Positions 35,132 through 45,352 of a stretch of DNA of 64,000 nt are shown here, piece by piece (position 1 is the stretch's first letter; every line of letters starts with the position of its first letter). Both the position numbers and the translations under genes were made by a program. Location: assembly GCF_001028175.1 (NCBI RefSeq), contig NZ_AEJF01000152.1, forward strand, positions 1 to 64,000. Reading direction: 5' to 3'. Below the pieces are notes generated by a model that was given only the letters and a program-made list of their open reading frames with translations, did no database searches and had not been told where the DNA came from. This DNA is from Caballeronia mineralivorans PML1(12) (GTDB taxonomy: Bacteria > Pseudomonadota > Gammaproteobacteria > Burkholderiales > Burkholderiaceae).

Positions 35132-36634
35132 CTATCCCTTGATGCTCACGCCGCGCAGACGAATCAAGCCGTCGGGATAGGGCGCAAAGCCCTGCACCTT
35201 CTTGGACATCGCGTACGGCCACGGCTGGGCGTAGAGGTAGATGATCGGGTCTTCATCGGCGAGGAGCTTTTGCGCGGCGTCGTAGATCGGCTTGCGTTCG
35301 ACGACCGTCGGTTTCACGCGCGCGTCGTCCAGCAGCTTGTCCACGTCGGGATTGCAATAGCGCCCGTAGTTCAGGTTGCCCTTGCACGTCACGAACTGAT
35401 GCAGGTTGCCATCCGGGTCCGTGCGGCCAGACCAGCCCAGATACAACAATTCAAAGTCGCCTTTCGTCGATGCATTGAGCGCCGCGGCGTAGTCAGTCGG
35501 ACGCAGCTTCAGGTTGATGCCGGCTTCGGAGAGCATGGCTTGCAGCATCTGCGCCATCTGGTTCGATACCGTGTTGTTGCCGAAGGTCAGCTCCACATTC
35601 AGTTGCTCGAAACCCGCCGCCTTCAACAACGCCTTCGCCTTCGGGATATCGCGTTTGGTGGTCTTGATCGATGCATCGAAGTACGGGCTGTTTGTCGGTA
35701 TCGCCTGGCCGATTGGCGCGAAAATTCCGCCACCGATCACCTGGTTGATCGCGTCACGGTCGATGGCAAGCTCGAACGCCTGGCGCACACGTTTGTCCTT
35801 GAACGCCTTCGGCGCGCGCGGTCCGTTCGAGACGTTGAAGGTCAAGTCGTAGAAACCTAAGCCGCTCATCGAAATGAAGTTGAGGTTCTTGTCGCTCTTC
35901 ACCGATGCCACATCGGAAGGCGCAAGACGTTCCAGCATGTCGAGCGAACCCGAACGCAGGTTCGCGAGGCGCACGGTGCTGTCGGGAATCGGCTGGAAGA
36001 TGACCTTCTGGATCGGGTATTTATCGGCGTCCCAGTAGCCAGCGAATTTCTGCAGCACCACGCGGTCGTTCTGCACACGCTCGACGAACTTGTACGGACC
36101 GGAGCAGACCGGATGCGTGGAAACTCCCGCGTCATCGGTGAGCGTTTTCGGCGCGAGCATCATGCCGGCGCGATCGGTGAGCGTCGCGAGCAACGCGGCG
36201 TCCGGTGCTTTTAAGACGATCGCGACGGTGGAGTCGTCGACCACGTCTACGTGATCTATCGATGCCAGTTCGCTCTTGCGATTGCTCGCGGGCATCGAGC
36301 GCGAACGGTCGAGGTTCGCCTTGACGGCGGCGGCGTTGAACGGCTCATCGTCGTGGAATTTCACGCCCTGGCGCAGCTTGAACGTGAGTGTCTTGTTGTC
36401 GGCGCTCATGCTCCAGGAGGTGGCGAGCATGGGCACGATCTTCAGGTCCGGGCCGATATCCACCAGCGAATTGCACAGCGAACTGAACACAATCCGATCG
36501 ACCACCTGCCCGCTACGTGCCGGATCGAGCGTACCGATATCGTCCTGCAAGCCAATCCGGATAGTCGAGTTCGACTGAGCCATCACGGCGCTGGTACTGG
36601 CGGCAAGCGCCGCGGCCAAGAGAATTTTTCGCAT
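35132..36634 (-). CDS. Peptide-type ABC transporter substrate-binding protein (SBP_bac_5)
   Basis: Periplasmic binding protein of 500 residues with a signal peptide ending SAVMAQS. The body has the family-5 landmarks IGLQDDIGTLDPARS near the N-terminus, LTFKLRQGVKFHDDEPFNAAAVKANLDRS, GSGPYKF-type CSGPYKFVERVQNDRV and a lobe-closing WSGRTDPDGNLHQFVTC. Family members bind oligopeptides, glutathione or nickel complexes. The gamma-glutamyltransferase in the same operon points to gamma-glutamyl peptides such as glutathione; that is inference. Confidence 0.9.
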   Translation of the reverse strand: MRKILLAAALAASTSAVMAQSNSTIRIGLQDDIGTLDPARSGQVVDRIVFSSLCNSLVDIGPDLKIVPMLATSWSMSADNKTLTFKLRQGVKFHDDEPFNAAAVKANLDRSRSMPASNRKSELASIDHVDVVDDSTVAIVLKAPDAALLATLTDRAGMMLAPKTLTDDAGVSTHPVCSGPYKFVERVQNDRVVLQKFAGYWDADKYPIQKVIFQPIPDSTVRLANLRSGSLDMLERLAPSDVASVKSDKNLNFISMSGLGFYDLTFNVSNGPRAPKAFKDKRVRQAFELAIDRDAINQVIGGGIFAPIGQAIPTNSPYFDASIKTTKRDIPKAKALLKAAGFEQLNVELTFGNNTVSNQMAQMLQAMLSEAGINLKLRPTDYAAALNASTKGDFELLYLGWSGRTDPDGNLHQFVTCKGNLNYGRYCNPDVDKLLDDARVKPTVVERKPIYDAAQKLLADEDPIIYLYAQPWPYAMSKKVQGFAPYPDGLIRLRGVSIKG

Positions 36635-36649
36635 CTGAATTTCCCCGTT

Positions 36650-37740
36650 TTATCGTGTGTTCGATTGTTCTTGAATGCTGTTGTCGGCCAGCGTCTGGCG
36701 CTGCCGATACACCGCGAGCCGCTCGGTGAGCTTCGGGCTGACGACGGAAACCAGCGGCGCGCCGCCGCCCGCGTTTTGTATCTCGCGCCAGAAATGGCAC
36801 GCGACGCGATGGCCGTTTCCCAGGGTTTCGCTCACCGGTTGCTCGTCGGCGCAACGCGCTTTTGCGTGCGGACAACGTGGATGAAAACGGCAGCCCGAAG
36901 GCGGCGTGGTCGGACTTGGCAGATCGCCCGTCAATGAAGGTTTGCTGCGGCGCTGTTGTGGGCTGCTCGCCGGAATCGCCTGCAATAACGCTTGCGTGTA
37001 CGGATGCAAAGCTTGATCGAAGAGATCGTCTACATCAGCCAATTCCACGATTTCGCCGAGATACATCACCGCCACGCGATCACTCATGTGGCGGATCACC
37101 GCGAGGTCATGCGCGATCATGATCAGCGTCAGGCCAAGCTCCTGCTTGAGCGACTCGAGCAGATTGATCACCTGGGCCTGCACGGAGACATCGAGCGCGG
37201 ACACGGGTTCATCGCCAACAATCAGTTTCGGCTCGCCCGCCAACGCACGAGCAATGCCGATACGCTGCCGCTGCCCGCCCGAAAACTCATGCGGATATCG
37301 CTCGGCGTAACCCGGCTGCAAGCCGACTGTGCGCAGCAGTTCAGCCACACGTTCATTGCGTGCGCTGCCCTTTGCAAGACCATGCAACGCAATGGGCTCG
37401 CCGATAATCTGCCCCACCGTCATCCCCGGATTCAGCGATGCAAACGGGTCCTGGAAAATGATCTGCATCTCGCGTCGCAGGTGGCGCATGGGCTCGGTGC
37501 CAAGGTGCGTGATATCGCGGCCTTGATAGATCACGCGGCCTTCGGTGCTATCGATAAGACGCAGCAGCAGACGTCCGAGCGTCGACTTGCCGCAACCGGA
37601 TTCACCGACGATGGCGAAAGTCTCTCCCTGCTGCACGGAGAACGAGACCCCGTTGACCGCGTAGACGGTTGGCGCACGCGTGAACATGTTTCTGGTGCCG
37701 CCGAAGTGCTTCGTGAGTTCTTGCGCTTCGATAATGGGGT

Positions 37741-37744
<4 letters not shown>
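36650..37744 (-). CDS. Peptide-type ABC transporter ATP-binding protein (DppF-like)
   Basis: Cytosolic ATPase of 364 residues. Walker A VGESGCGKSTLGRLLL, Q-loop IIFQDPFASLNP, signature FSGGQRQRIGIARAL, Walker B LIVGDEPVSALDVS, and the C-terminal oligopeptide-transporter region with GCRFHPRCPHAKARC. Three cysteines there may hold an iron-sulfur centre, as in Dpp ATPases. Overlaps the preceding ATPase gene by four bases. Confidence 0.92.
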
Positions 37745-38805
<1,061 letters not shown>

Positions 38806-38908
38806 ATTCCAATACTCCGCTGCGTGGCAAAACGGGCGGCGAGCCGGAGCCCTTATTCGGTTGCGGGCTGGTTGCCGCAAAACGGCGACTCGCGAGTCAC
38901 GAAATTTT

Positions 38909-38922
38909 CATAAGTAATTATG
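38909..38922. promoter_or_regulatory. CATAA-N4-TTATG inverted repeat, candidate LysR site
   Basis: Dyad in the 183-base divergent region between the ABC operon and the LysR gene. Near it are two direct repeats of roughly TTAAACTTTCTTTTTG at 38945-38980. Both are where a LysR protein controlling a divergent operon usually binds; not tested. Confidence 0.35.
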
Positions 38923-38988
38923 TCGGTCAGGATGCATCAGGAAATATTAAACTTTCTTTTTGATGCTTAACTTTCTCTTGAATAACCA

Positions 38989-39852
38989 ATGCCGACTATT
39001 CGAATGCTGAAGACGTTTCGAGCGGTTGCGCGGACCGGCTCGTTCGCGGCCGCCGCCGACAAGGTCGCGCTCACCCAGGCGGCTGTCAGCTTGCAGATGC
39101 GCGGGCTGGAGCAGGCGCTTGGCCGCCAGTTGTTTGACCGCAGCGCGCGCCAGATCGTGCTGAGCCGGCAGGGGCACGAGATTCGTCCGAAGGTCGAGCA
39201 GATACTGGATTTGCTTGATGAACTGGAAGCCACGCCGGCTGGGTCCATGCAGGGGCCCGTGGCGATCGGCGCTGTTGTCTCGGTGATTGGTGCGCTCTCG
39301 TTGGGCGTCGCCCGGCTAAAGACAGCACACCCTGGGCTGGATGTCCGTTTGTTGTCCGCCCGCTCGGATGAGCTGACAGTCATGGTGGAGCAAGGGGAAG
39401 TGGACATTGCGGCGGTGGTGGCGCGGCCCGATCAAACCCTGCCTGACACGCTCAAGTGGACGCCGCTATACACGGAGCCACTGATGCTTATTGTGAGCCG
39501 CGAGATCACGGATACGGATCCACGCCGGATCCTTGCCTCATACGGTTTCTTGCGTTTCGACCGGCGGGTGCGCACGGGCGTGGTCGTGGATCAGGCACTG
39601 ACGGCGCTCGGACTGGAGGTGAACGAGTATCTGGAACTGAACTCCATCGAGACAATTGTCGCGTTGGTGAGGAAGAACGTGGGGGTGACGGTGTTGCCGC
39701 AACTGCATCGCGCGGGGTGGCAGACGGATCCGTCGCTGCGGCTGATTTCGATTGCACAGCCGGCGATTCTGCGGACGGTCGGGATGATCGAGAGGGCGTC
39801 GTATGGGCGCAGCGGGATCACCGCGGCCATCATTGATACGCTGCACGATTAG
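38989..39852 (+). CDS. LysR-family transcriptional regulator (of the peptide/GGT operon)
   Basis: A 287-residue LysR protein: winged helix at residues 1-60 (MLKTFRAVARTGSFAAAADKV, QAAVSLQMRGLEQALGRQLF) and a substrate-binding domain of periplasmic-binding-protein type (GPVAIGAVVSVIGAL, EQGEVDIAAVVARPDQ, NVGVTVLPQLHRAG). Divergent arrangement with the ABC/gamma-glutamyltransferase operon strongly suggests it is the regulator of that operon. The ligand is unknown. Confidence 0.9.
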   Translation: MPTIRMLKTFRAVARTGSFAAAADKVALTQAAVSLQMRGLEQALGRQLFDRSARQIVLSRQGHEIRPKVEQILDLLDELEATPAGSMQGPVAIGAVVSVIGALSLGVARLKTAHPGLDVRLLSARSDELTVMVEQGEVDIAAVVARPDQTLPDTLKWTPLYTEPLMLIVSREITDTDPRRILASYGFLRFDRRVRTGVVVDQALTALGLEVNEYLELNSIETIVALVRKNVGVTVLPQLHRAGWQTDPSLRLISIAQPAILRTVGMIERASYGRSGITAAIIDTLHD

Positions 39853-39921
39853 CTTGCTTGCGCCGGGCGAACGCAAAAACCCGCATCTGATTATTCACCG
39901 ATCCCGAATAGTTAATTCAAA

Positions 39922-39946
39922 ACTATCGAGACAATACTTCGATAGT
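39922..39946. promoter_or_regulatory. 8-bp inverted repeat with 9-base spacer
   Basis: ACTATCGA (39922-39929) and TCGATAGT (39939-39946) are perfect arms, about 90 bases before the DUF4148 gene and just before a TATACA box at about 39952. It is shaped like an operator; the binding protein is unknown. Confidence 0.45.
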
Positions 39947-40033
39947 AAGGGTATACACTGCATTTCATCGACGCAGTGAGCAACAAAAGCCAGCCACTGC
40001 GCCCCTTAAAACCCAAGCAAATCGGAGCGCATC

Positions 40034-40309
40034 ATGAACAAGAATCTTATCGCCACGTTGTTGATCGCCACTTCTGCTGCCTTGGCAGCGCCGGCATTCG
40101 CAAGCAGCGGCTACGGCCCGGCACCTTCGTACAACCCGCTCGTCGGCGCACCGGCATCGCAACGCGGCCAAAGCGCACAAACCGTTGCGGCGGAAAACGC
40201 ACAAGCTAACACCGACGCAAAGTCGTACGGCGGCGTGCAAGACACGCAATCGCAATCGGGCAGCCGTGTCCGCGCGAGCAACGAACTGTCGACCTACTCG
40301 CATAGATAA
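40034..40309 (+). CDS. DUF4148-type small exported protein
   Basis: A 91-residue secreted protein, signal peptide MNKNLIATLLIATSAALAA with cleavage after AFA. The mature part is polar and low in structure signals (GYGPAPSYNPLVGAPASQRGQ, then Gln/Ser-rich). It resembles the small DUF4148 exported proteins that are numerous in Burkholderia; function unknown. An inverted repeat lies upstream and an unusually long hairpin downstream. Confidence 0.75.
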   Translation: MNKNLIATLLIATSAALAAPAFASSGYGPAPSYNPLVGAPASQRGQSAQTVAAENAQANTDAKSYGGVQDTQSQSGSRVRASNELSTYSHR

Positions 40310-40371
40310 TTCCGAGGCCGTACGGCCGGGAGCGATCGATCAACATCCGCTCCCGTCGTAACGCCAAAGAG

Positions 40372-40425
40372 TGCAAAAAGCCGATGCCGGGAGAACTTGC
40401 GTTCTCCCGGCATCGGCTTTTTGCA
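40372..40425. terminator. 25-bp perfect hairpin, bidirectional terminator
   Basis: Arms 40372-40396 and 40401-40425 are fully complementary with a TTGC loop. The stem includes an A5/T5 pair at its base, so it can terminate on either strand. It lies 63 bases past the DUF4148 gene. Confidence 0.85.
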
Positions 40426-40597
40426 TTTCTGCACGGTAAGCCTTATCTTCGATAAAAATAAACTGGACTGATACCACGATCAATTTATTATCGATTTGGC
40501 CTATGTGGAATCTGCCTGTATTTTCCATTACAGCGCGCTCCGGCCAAATCCCTTGATGCCGTACCGCGCGTCAATCGTAAAACAGCCTCCACAAGCC

Positions 40598-41572
40598 ATG
40601 AGTTCTTCCCTGATCACCGTCTGCGTCAATGCCGTGCGCGACGAGGCCCCCGGCATCCGCTCCTACGCCATCTCGCGCGTCGACGGCGCGCCGCTTGACG
40701 CGTACGAGCCGGGCGCTCACATCGACGTAACCAGTCCCTCCGGCGTCACGCGGCAATACTCGCTGTGTGGCGACCCGGATCACCTGGAGCAGCATCTTTT
40801 TGCGGTCAAGCGCGAAGACGCGTCGCGTGGAGGATCGAGTTCGTTGCACGACCACGTGGAGGCTGGCACGCATTTGATAATCGGGCCGCCGCGCAACCTG
40901 TTTCGCCTCGACGCAACGGCCACCGAACATATCCTGATCGCGGCCGGGATCGGCATTACGCCGCTACTCAGCATGGCGTACCGCCTGGTTCGCCAGAAAG
41001 CCTCATTCAAGCTGCACTATTTCATTCGCGACCACGCCAGCGCGGCATTCCTCCCGTTGCTCTCGCAACCGCCATTCGCCGATCACGTGGCGCTTCACTG
41101 CGGCGTCGATCCGGATCGAGTCGATGCCGAAGTCATGGGGTGTCTCGTGGGCGTGAACCGCAACGCCCACCTCTACACATGCGGCCCGGGCGCGTTCATG
41201 GACAGAGTGGTGAGCGTTGCGGAACGATACGTCCCCGCTGAATCAATACATCTCGAACGGTTTGCCGCCGATCCCGCTGCGACCGCCGCCATAGCGCCTG
41301 CTCGCGATTCCTTCGAAGTGGAAATCGTCAGCACGGGATCCAGAGTGCGGGTGAACAAGGGCATGTCGATCGTGGAGGCGCTTGCGTCCATCGACATCCT
41401 TATCGACACGTCATGTGGCGAAGGCATTTGCGGCACCTGCATGGTCGATGTCGTCAGCGGCGAGCCTGAGCATCGCGATCAATGCCTGAGCAAAGCGGAG
41501 CGCGCGGGCGGTGCGGTCATTTGCTGCTGCGTCTCGCGTTCACGGTCTCCGCTTCTCGTCCTCGACCTCTAG
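40598..41572 (+). CDS. Phthalate-dioxygenase-type reductase (FMN, NAD, 2Fe-2S), IacF-like
   Basis: Single-chain reductase of 324 residues that passes electrons from NAD(P)H through FMN and a plant-type ferredoxin domain to an oxygenase. The FMN site is RQYSLCG, the NAD site AAGIGITPLLSM, and the C-terminal 2Fe-2S motif is SCGEGICGTC plus a later cysteine in RDQCLS. The ATG at 40598 matches the family N-terminus. It is the likely partner of the ring-hydroxylating dioxygenase encoded beyond the LysR gene. An inverted repeat (TCGATAA at 40449, TTATCGA at 40488) lies upstream. Confidence 0.88.
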   Translation: MSSSLITVCVNAVRDEAPGIRSYAISRVDGAPLDAYEPGAHIDVTSPSGVTRQYSLCGDPDHLEQHLFAVKREDASRGGSSSLHDHVEAGTHLIIGPPRNLFRLDATATEHILIAAGIGITPLLSMAYRLVRQKASFKLHYFIRDHASAAFLPLLSQPPFADHVALHCGVDPDRVDAEVMGCLVGVNRNAHLYTCGPGAFMDRVVSVAERYVPAESIHLERFAADPAATAAIAPARDSFEVEIVSTGSRVRVNKGMSIVEALASIDILIDTSCGEGICGTCMVDVVSGEPEHRDQCLSKAERAGGAVICCCVSRSRSPLLVLDL

Positions 41573-41579
41573 CGCCGCC

Positions 41580-42503
41580 CTACGGAAACTGATCGAAGGT
41601 CTGCACCATCTCGCTCAGCAGTTCTCTAAGCCAGGCGTTGCCTTCGTCGTTGTCGAAGTTCTCGTGCCAATGCATCGTGACGGTCGCACCGGGTAATTGC
41701 ACCGGCAATTCGTAGACCCGAAAGCGTCCATCGCGGTTAAAGATCTGGGCTAGCCGGCGCGGCAGGGTCGCGTAGTAATCCGTGACAGCGAGCACGCTGG
41801 GCAATGCGACGAAGTGCGGCAATTCCAGCAGTGTATTGCGCCCGACGCCCTGCGAGCGGAACGCGTCTTCCAGTGCGTGGTGACTGTGTTCGACCGACAA
41901 TATTTGCACGTGCGGCGCTTCGGTAAACGCGGCCAGGCCGATTTGCGCGCCGCTCGGCAACCCCCGGCGCTTGCGCGTCATGCAGACATAGGTCTCCTCG
42001 AATAACAGCCGATGGCGCGTTCGCGCCGTGAGCTCCGGCAAATTGCCGATCGCGAAATCCAGCCGGCTTACCCTCAACGCTTCTTCAATCTCCTCCACGG
42101 GCGTCGGCTCGATACGCAACTTGACGCGCGGCGCAAGCCGTTGCAACGCCGCGCAGATCGGCGGCAGATACGCCAATTCCCCCGCATCCGATAACGACAG
42201 CCTGAAGGTCCGCGTACTGATGCTCGGATCGAAGCGTTCTGCATAGCGCAGTGCTTCGCGCACCGTATCCAGCGCCCGCGCCACGATGGCGGCCAGTTCG
42301 AGCGCGATTGGCGTCGGCTGCATGCCAACGCGCGTGCGGATAAAAAGCGGGTCGTCGAAGAGCGTGCGCAGCCGCCCGAGCGAATAGCTGACCGCCGGCT
42401 GCGACAACGCCAGCCGCTGCCCCGCGCGCGTCAGGCTGCGTTCTTCGATGATCGCGTTGAAGACACGTAGCAGGTTGAGGTCGACGTGATCGATAGAGGT
42501 CAT
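41580..42503 (-). CDS. LysR-family regulator (PcaQ/NahR-like branch) beside the dioxygenase operon
   Basis: A 307-residue LysR protein from the ATG at 42503. The helix-turn-helix reads DLNLLRVFNAIIEERSLTRAGQRLALSQPAVSYSLGRLR, the form typical of the NahR/NodD/SyrM branch (DLNLL start). Divergent from the dioxygenase alpha gene with 117 bases between, and convergent with the reductase gene 7 bases away. Probably activates the divergent catabolic operon in response to its aromatic substrate or an intermediate. Confidence 0.88.
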   Translation of the reverse strand: MTSIDHVDLNLLRVFNAIIEERSLTRAGQRLALSQPAVSYSLGRLRTLFDDPLFIRTRVGMQPTPIALELAAIVARALDTVREALRYAERFDPSISTRTFRLSLSDAGELAYLPPICAALQRLAPRVKLRIEPTPVEEIEEALRVSRLDFAIGNLPELTARTRHRLLFEETYVCMTRKRRGLPSGAQIGLAAFTEAPHVQILSVEHSHHALEDAFRSQGVGRNTLLELPHFVALPSVLAVTDYYATLPRRLAQIFNRDGRFRVYELPVQLPGATVTMHWHENFDNDEGNAWLRELLSEMVQTFDQFP

Positions 42504-42620
42504 GATATTTGCCGCATTGATGAACCTACCGATTTTAGATGAATTTGACCTATGGGCACCAGCGCCCGACACTTCGATTCATAACTAGCGTCACGGCCCT
42601 CCACTCTACTCAGGTCATCG

Positions 42621-43913
42621 ATGAGCGATTTCCCCCACACGGCCTCTCAGGCCATCGACACGAGCGCGCTCTACAAGCGTGCCGAAGCCGACCGCGTTTC
42701 GCCGTCGCTTTATAACGATCCTGCGATTTTCGAAGCAGAGCTCGAACGCATCTTCTACAAGACGTGGATCTGGGTTGCCCATGAAAGCGAACTCCCGAAG
42801 CCGGGCGACTTCCGTACAACGACAATCGGACGCCAACCGGTGATCGTTGTCCGCGACAAGACCGGTGCAATCAATGTGCTCGAGAACCGCTGCCGCCATC
42901 GGGGCGCCACCGTATGCGAGCAGCACAAGGGCAACGCGCGCGGCTTTACCTGCCCTTATCACAGCTGGTCGTACGCGCTCGACGGCGCACTGCGCGCGCT
43001 GCCTTATGGCGACGGTTATGAAGGTATCGTCGATAAAACCGAACTGCCGCTGAAAAGCCTGCGCGTCGGTGTCTATCAGGGGCTGATTTTCGCGAGCTTC
43101 GACCAGTCGATCGAACCGCTGGAGGATTTTCTCGGCGGAGCGAAACCGTGGATCGACCTGTTCATGAAACAGGGCGCGGGATATCCGGTCAAGGCGAACG
43201 GCGAACACAAGTTCAAGTTCAAGGGCAACTGGAAGATCCAGCTCGAAAACACGACCGACCTGTATCACTTCCCGGTCGTCCACAAGTCATGGATGAAGAC
43301 CATCGACGACGAAACCGCTGCCGCCATTACCAGCTTCATGACCAGCGACAAAGCGTTTTGCCGCTCGCTTGGCAACGGCCATAGTCTTGCTGTCCTGGTG
43401 CCCGAGATCGTCGACCTGGACGAAGACAACGGCGCGCCTATTCCGGCGCGCTACGAGGCCCTCGCGGAGTCTCTGGCGAAAGACTATCCGCCCGATCAGG
43501 TGAGGCGAATCGTGCGCTCGCTGATGGGCGTCGGCTTCAATCTGAACCTGTTTCCCAACCTGGCGTTGTCGATGGCGTTTTTCCGCGTGCTGCGGCCCAT
43601 TTCCGTCGAGGAAACCGAGATCCGTCATGTTGCACTCGGCATGGACGGCGGCCCCGAGGAAGCCAACCGGGCGCGCTTGCGCGTGCATGAACATTTCCAG
43701 GGCCCATTCGGTTTTGGCAGCCCCGACGACGCCGAAGCGTGGGAGCGCGTGCAGCGCGGCTCGCATGCCGGACCCGATGTGCCGATCCTCGTCAATCGCG
43801 GATTGAACCGCGAAACCACGGCGGCGAACGGCGAAAAAACGGCACATGCCACCGACGAAACCGGCATGCGCGCCGCCTACGCGAAATGGCGCGAGATGAT
43901 GGAGCAGCAATAA
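42621..43913 (+). CDS. Ring-hydroxylating dioxygenase alpha subunit, IacC-like
   Basis: Catalytic subunit of 430 residues. The Rieske 2Fe-2S motif is ENRCRHRGATVCEQH with CPYHSW; mononuclear iron ligands are in NTTDLYHFPVVHKSW, with a later acidic residue closing the site. It would use O2 and electrons from the reductase to hydroxylate or cleave an aromatic ring. First gene of a compact operon. Gene content and order around it resemble the indole-3-acetate (iac) genes, where IacC forms catechol from an oxindole-acetic acid intermediate; substrate assignment is inference. Confidence 0.88.
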   Translation: MSDFPHTASQAIDTSALYKRAEADRVSPSLYNDPAIFEAELERIFYKTWIWVAHESELPKPGDFRTTTIGRQPVIVVRDKTGAINVLENRCRHRGATVCEQHKGNARGFTCPYHSWSYALDGALRALPYGDGYEGIVDKTELPLKSLRVGVYQGLIFASFDQSIEPLEDFLGGAKPWIDLFMKQGAGYPVKANGEHKFKFKGNWKIQLENTTDLYHFPVVHKSWMKTIDDETAAAITSFMTSDKAFCRSLGNGHSLAVLVPEIVDLDEDNGAPIPARYEALAESLAKDYPPDQVRRIVRSLMGVGFNLNLFPNLALSMAFFRVLRPISVEETEIRHVALGMDGGPEEANRARLRVHEHFQGPFGFGSPDDAEAWERVQRGSHAGPDVPILVNRGLNRETTAANGEKTAHATDETGMRAAYAKWREMMEQQ

Positions 43914-43914
43914 C

Positions 43915-44412
43915 ATGGACGATACCAACGCCCTCTTCATGCAGCCCGCGTTTGCGAAAGCCGTGCAGTTCATCTGGCGCGAAGCCGAACTGCTGGATCG
44001 AAAGGATTATCGCGCGTGGCTGGAACTGTGGTCATCCGACGGGTTCTACGTGGTTCCCATCGACCCGGCGGCGACCGACTTCGCAACAACACTGAACTAC
44101 GTCTACGACGATCGCCACATGCGAGCCTTACGCGTGCAACGGCTGAGCTCGGGTTATTCACCGTCCGTCACGGACGCCGCGCGCACGGTACGCACCGTGT
44201 CGCGTTTCACAATCTCGAGTGACTCGGCGGACACGGTCGACGTACGCTCCGCGCAGGTGGTCGTGGCGTACAAGCGCGGTGTCGCCACGCTGTTTGCGGC
44301 GGACGTGGAGCATCGCATCAACCTGTCAGACGGTGAACCGCGCATCGAGCAGAAGGTTGTCAGGCTGATCGATTCCACCGACGCGCTCAGCGCGATCGGT
44401 TTCCTGCTCTAG
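43915..44412 (+). CDS. Ring-hydroxylating dioxygenase beta subunit, IacD-like
   Basis: Structural small subunit of 165 residues with the NTF2-like fold of aromatic dioxygenase beta chains (FIWREAELLDRKDYRAWLELWSSDGFYVVPID, HRINLSDGEPRIEQKVVRLID). One base separates it from the alpha-subunit stop. Together they form the oxygenase component. Confidence 0.87.
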   Translation: MDDTNALFMQPAFAKAVQFIWREAELLDRKDYRAWLELWSSDGFYVVPIDPAATDFATTLNYVYDDRHMRALRVQRLSSGYSPSVTDAARTVRTVSRFTISSDSADTVDVRSAQVVVAYKRGVATLFAADVEHRINLSDGEPRIEQKVVRLIDSTDALSAIGFLL

Positions 44413-44435
44413 TGCACTCCCGGGAGAAATCCACC

Positions 44436-44801
44436 ATGACGGACAACGTATCGCTGCCTCTGCGCGTACTGTTTTGCTGCGGCGTGACCCAGAATTTCTT
44501 CGACCTTCCGCGCGAGCAGATCAGCGCGGTCTGGCAAGCGTATGGCGTCATGCTGAAGAGCATCGAGGCCATGGAAGAGGTCAAGGTCCTCGGCATCATG
44601 GACGACGACCGGCTCGTCGTGGGTCAGGCTGACAGTGCGCCGTGGACCTTCTACATCATGGCCGATGTCGCTAGCTTCGACACAGCGGCGGCCGTCTGCA
44701 ACCTGTACCGGAGCACGCCCGTGGGTGAATACAACCTGTGGCGCTACGGCAAGATCGAAGCCCGCGTAGGCCGCGCACTGACCGTGCCGAACCCGACATG
44801 A
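44436..44801 (+). CDS. Small IacB-like protein (possible dimeric alpha/beta barrel)
   Basis: A 121-residue protein from the ATG at 44436 (GGGAGA upstream). Two related-looking beta-alpha-beta parts (LRVLFCCGVTQNFFDLP, WTFYIMADVASFDTAAAVCNLYR, YNLWRYGKIEARVGRAL) suggest a ferredoxin-like dimeric barrel. Its position after the oxygenase subunits and before SnoaL-like, amidase and SDR genes, and its general sequence, match IacB of indole-3-acetate clusters, whose biochemical role is poorly defined. Overlaps the next gene by ATGA. Confidence 0.6.
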   Translation: MTDNVSLPLRVLFCCGVTQNFFDLPREQISAVWQAYGVMLKSIEAMEEVKVLGIMDDDRLVVGQADSAPWTFYIMADVASFDTAAAVCNLYRSTPVGEYNLWRYGKIEARVGRALTVPNPT

Positions 44802-45352
44802 ACGAGCCGTCGAACGAGATGATGAAAGCGACGCTGGCCGAGATGACCGCCCGGCTCGCCGTGCTCGAGGCTGAGCGCGCGGTACGCCGGACCATGACGC
44901 GATACATGGCGCTGTGCGACGTTCCATCGGGCGGCTTACAGAACGAGACGCTTGCCGCGCTGTTCAGCGAAGATGCCGTATGGCAAGGCGTTGGTCCGCA
45001 GTACGCAGAAAAGTTCGGCGCGCTCACCGGCCGCGAATCGATCGTCGCGATGCTCGCGCGCTATCTGCCGCCCACGCCGCATTTCCGCGTCAACACGCAC
45101 TTCCTGACATCGGAAACAATCGATGTCGACGCCCGCGCGGCGCATGCCACGGGACGCTGGATCATGTTGCAGGCATCGGGCTATGTGACGGGAGGCGCCG
45201 AGTTGATATCCGCGAGACTTGAAGTGGATTTCGTGCCGGCCACCGATGGCAAGAGCTGGCTCATCAGGCATTTCCGTACGCAGCGCCTGTTCGATGCCCC
45301 CTGGCAGGTTCATCCCTCTCCCGCCGGCGCCCTCGGCACCCTTCGGCAATGA
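44798..45352 (+). CDS. SnoaL/NTF2-like protein, IacI-like
   Basis: A 184-residue protein starting at the ATG that overlaps the preceding stop (ATGA), not at the longer upstream frame. It has a short coiled N-terminal helix (ARLAVLEAERAVRRTMTRYM) and then a cone-shaped NTF2 fold (LFSEDAVWQGVG, RESIVAMLARYL, HFLTSETIDVD, WLIRHFRTQRLF). SnoaL-like enzymes catalyse dehydrations, isomerisations or hydrolyses on cyclic intermediates. In iac clusters the corresponding IacI sits in the same place. Overlaps the amidase gene by four bases. Confidence 0.72.
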   Translation: MNEPSNEMMKATLAEMTARLAVLEAERAVRRTMTRYMALCDVPSGGLQNETLAALFSEDAVWQGVGPQYAEKFGALTGRESIVAMLARYLPPTPHFRVNTHFLTSETIDVDARAAHATGRWIMLQASGYVTGGAELISARLEVDFVPATDGKSWLIRHFRTQRLFDAPWQVHPSPAGALGTLRQ

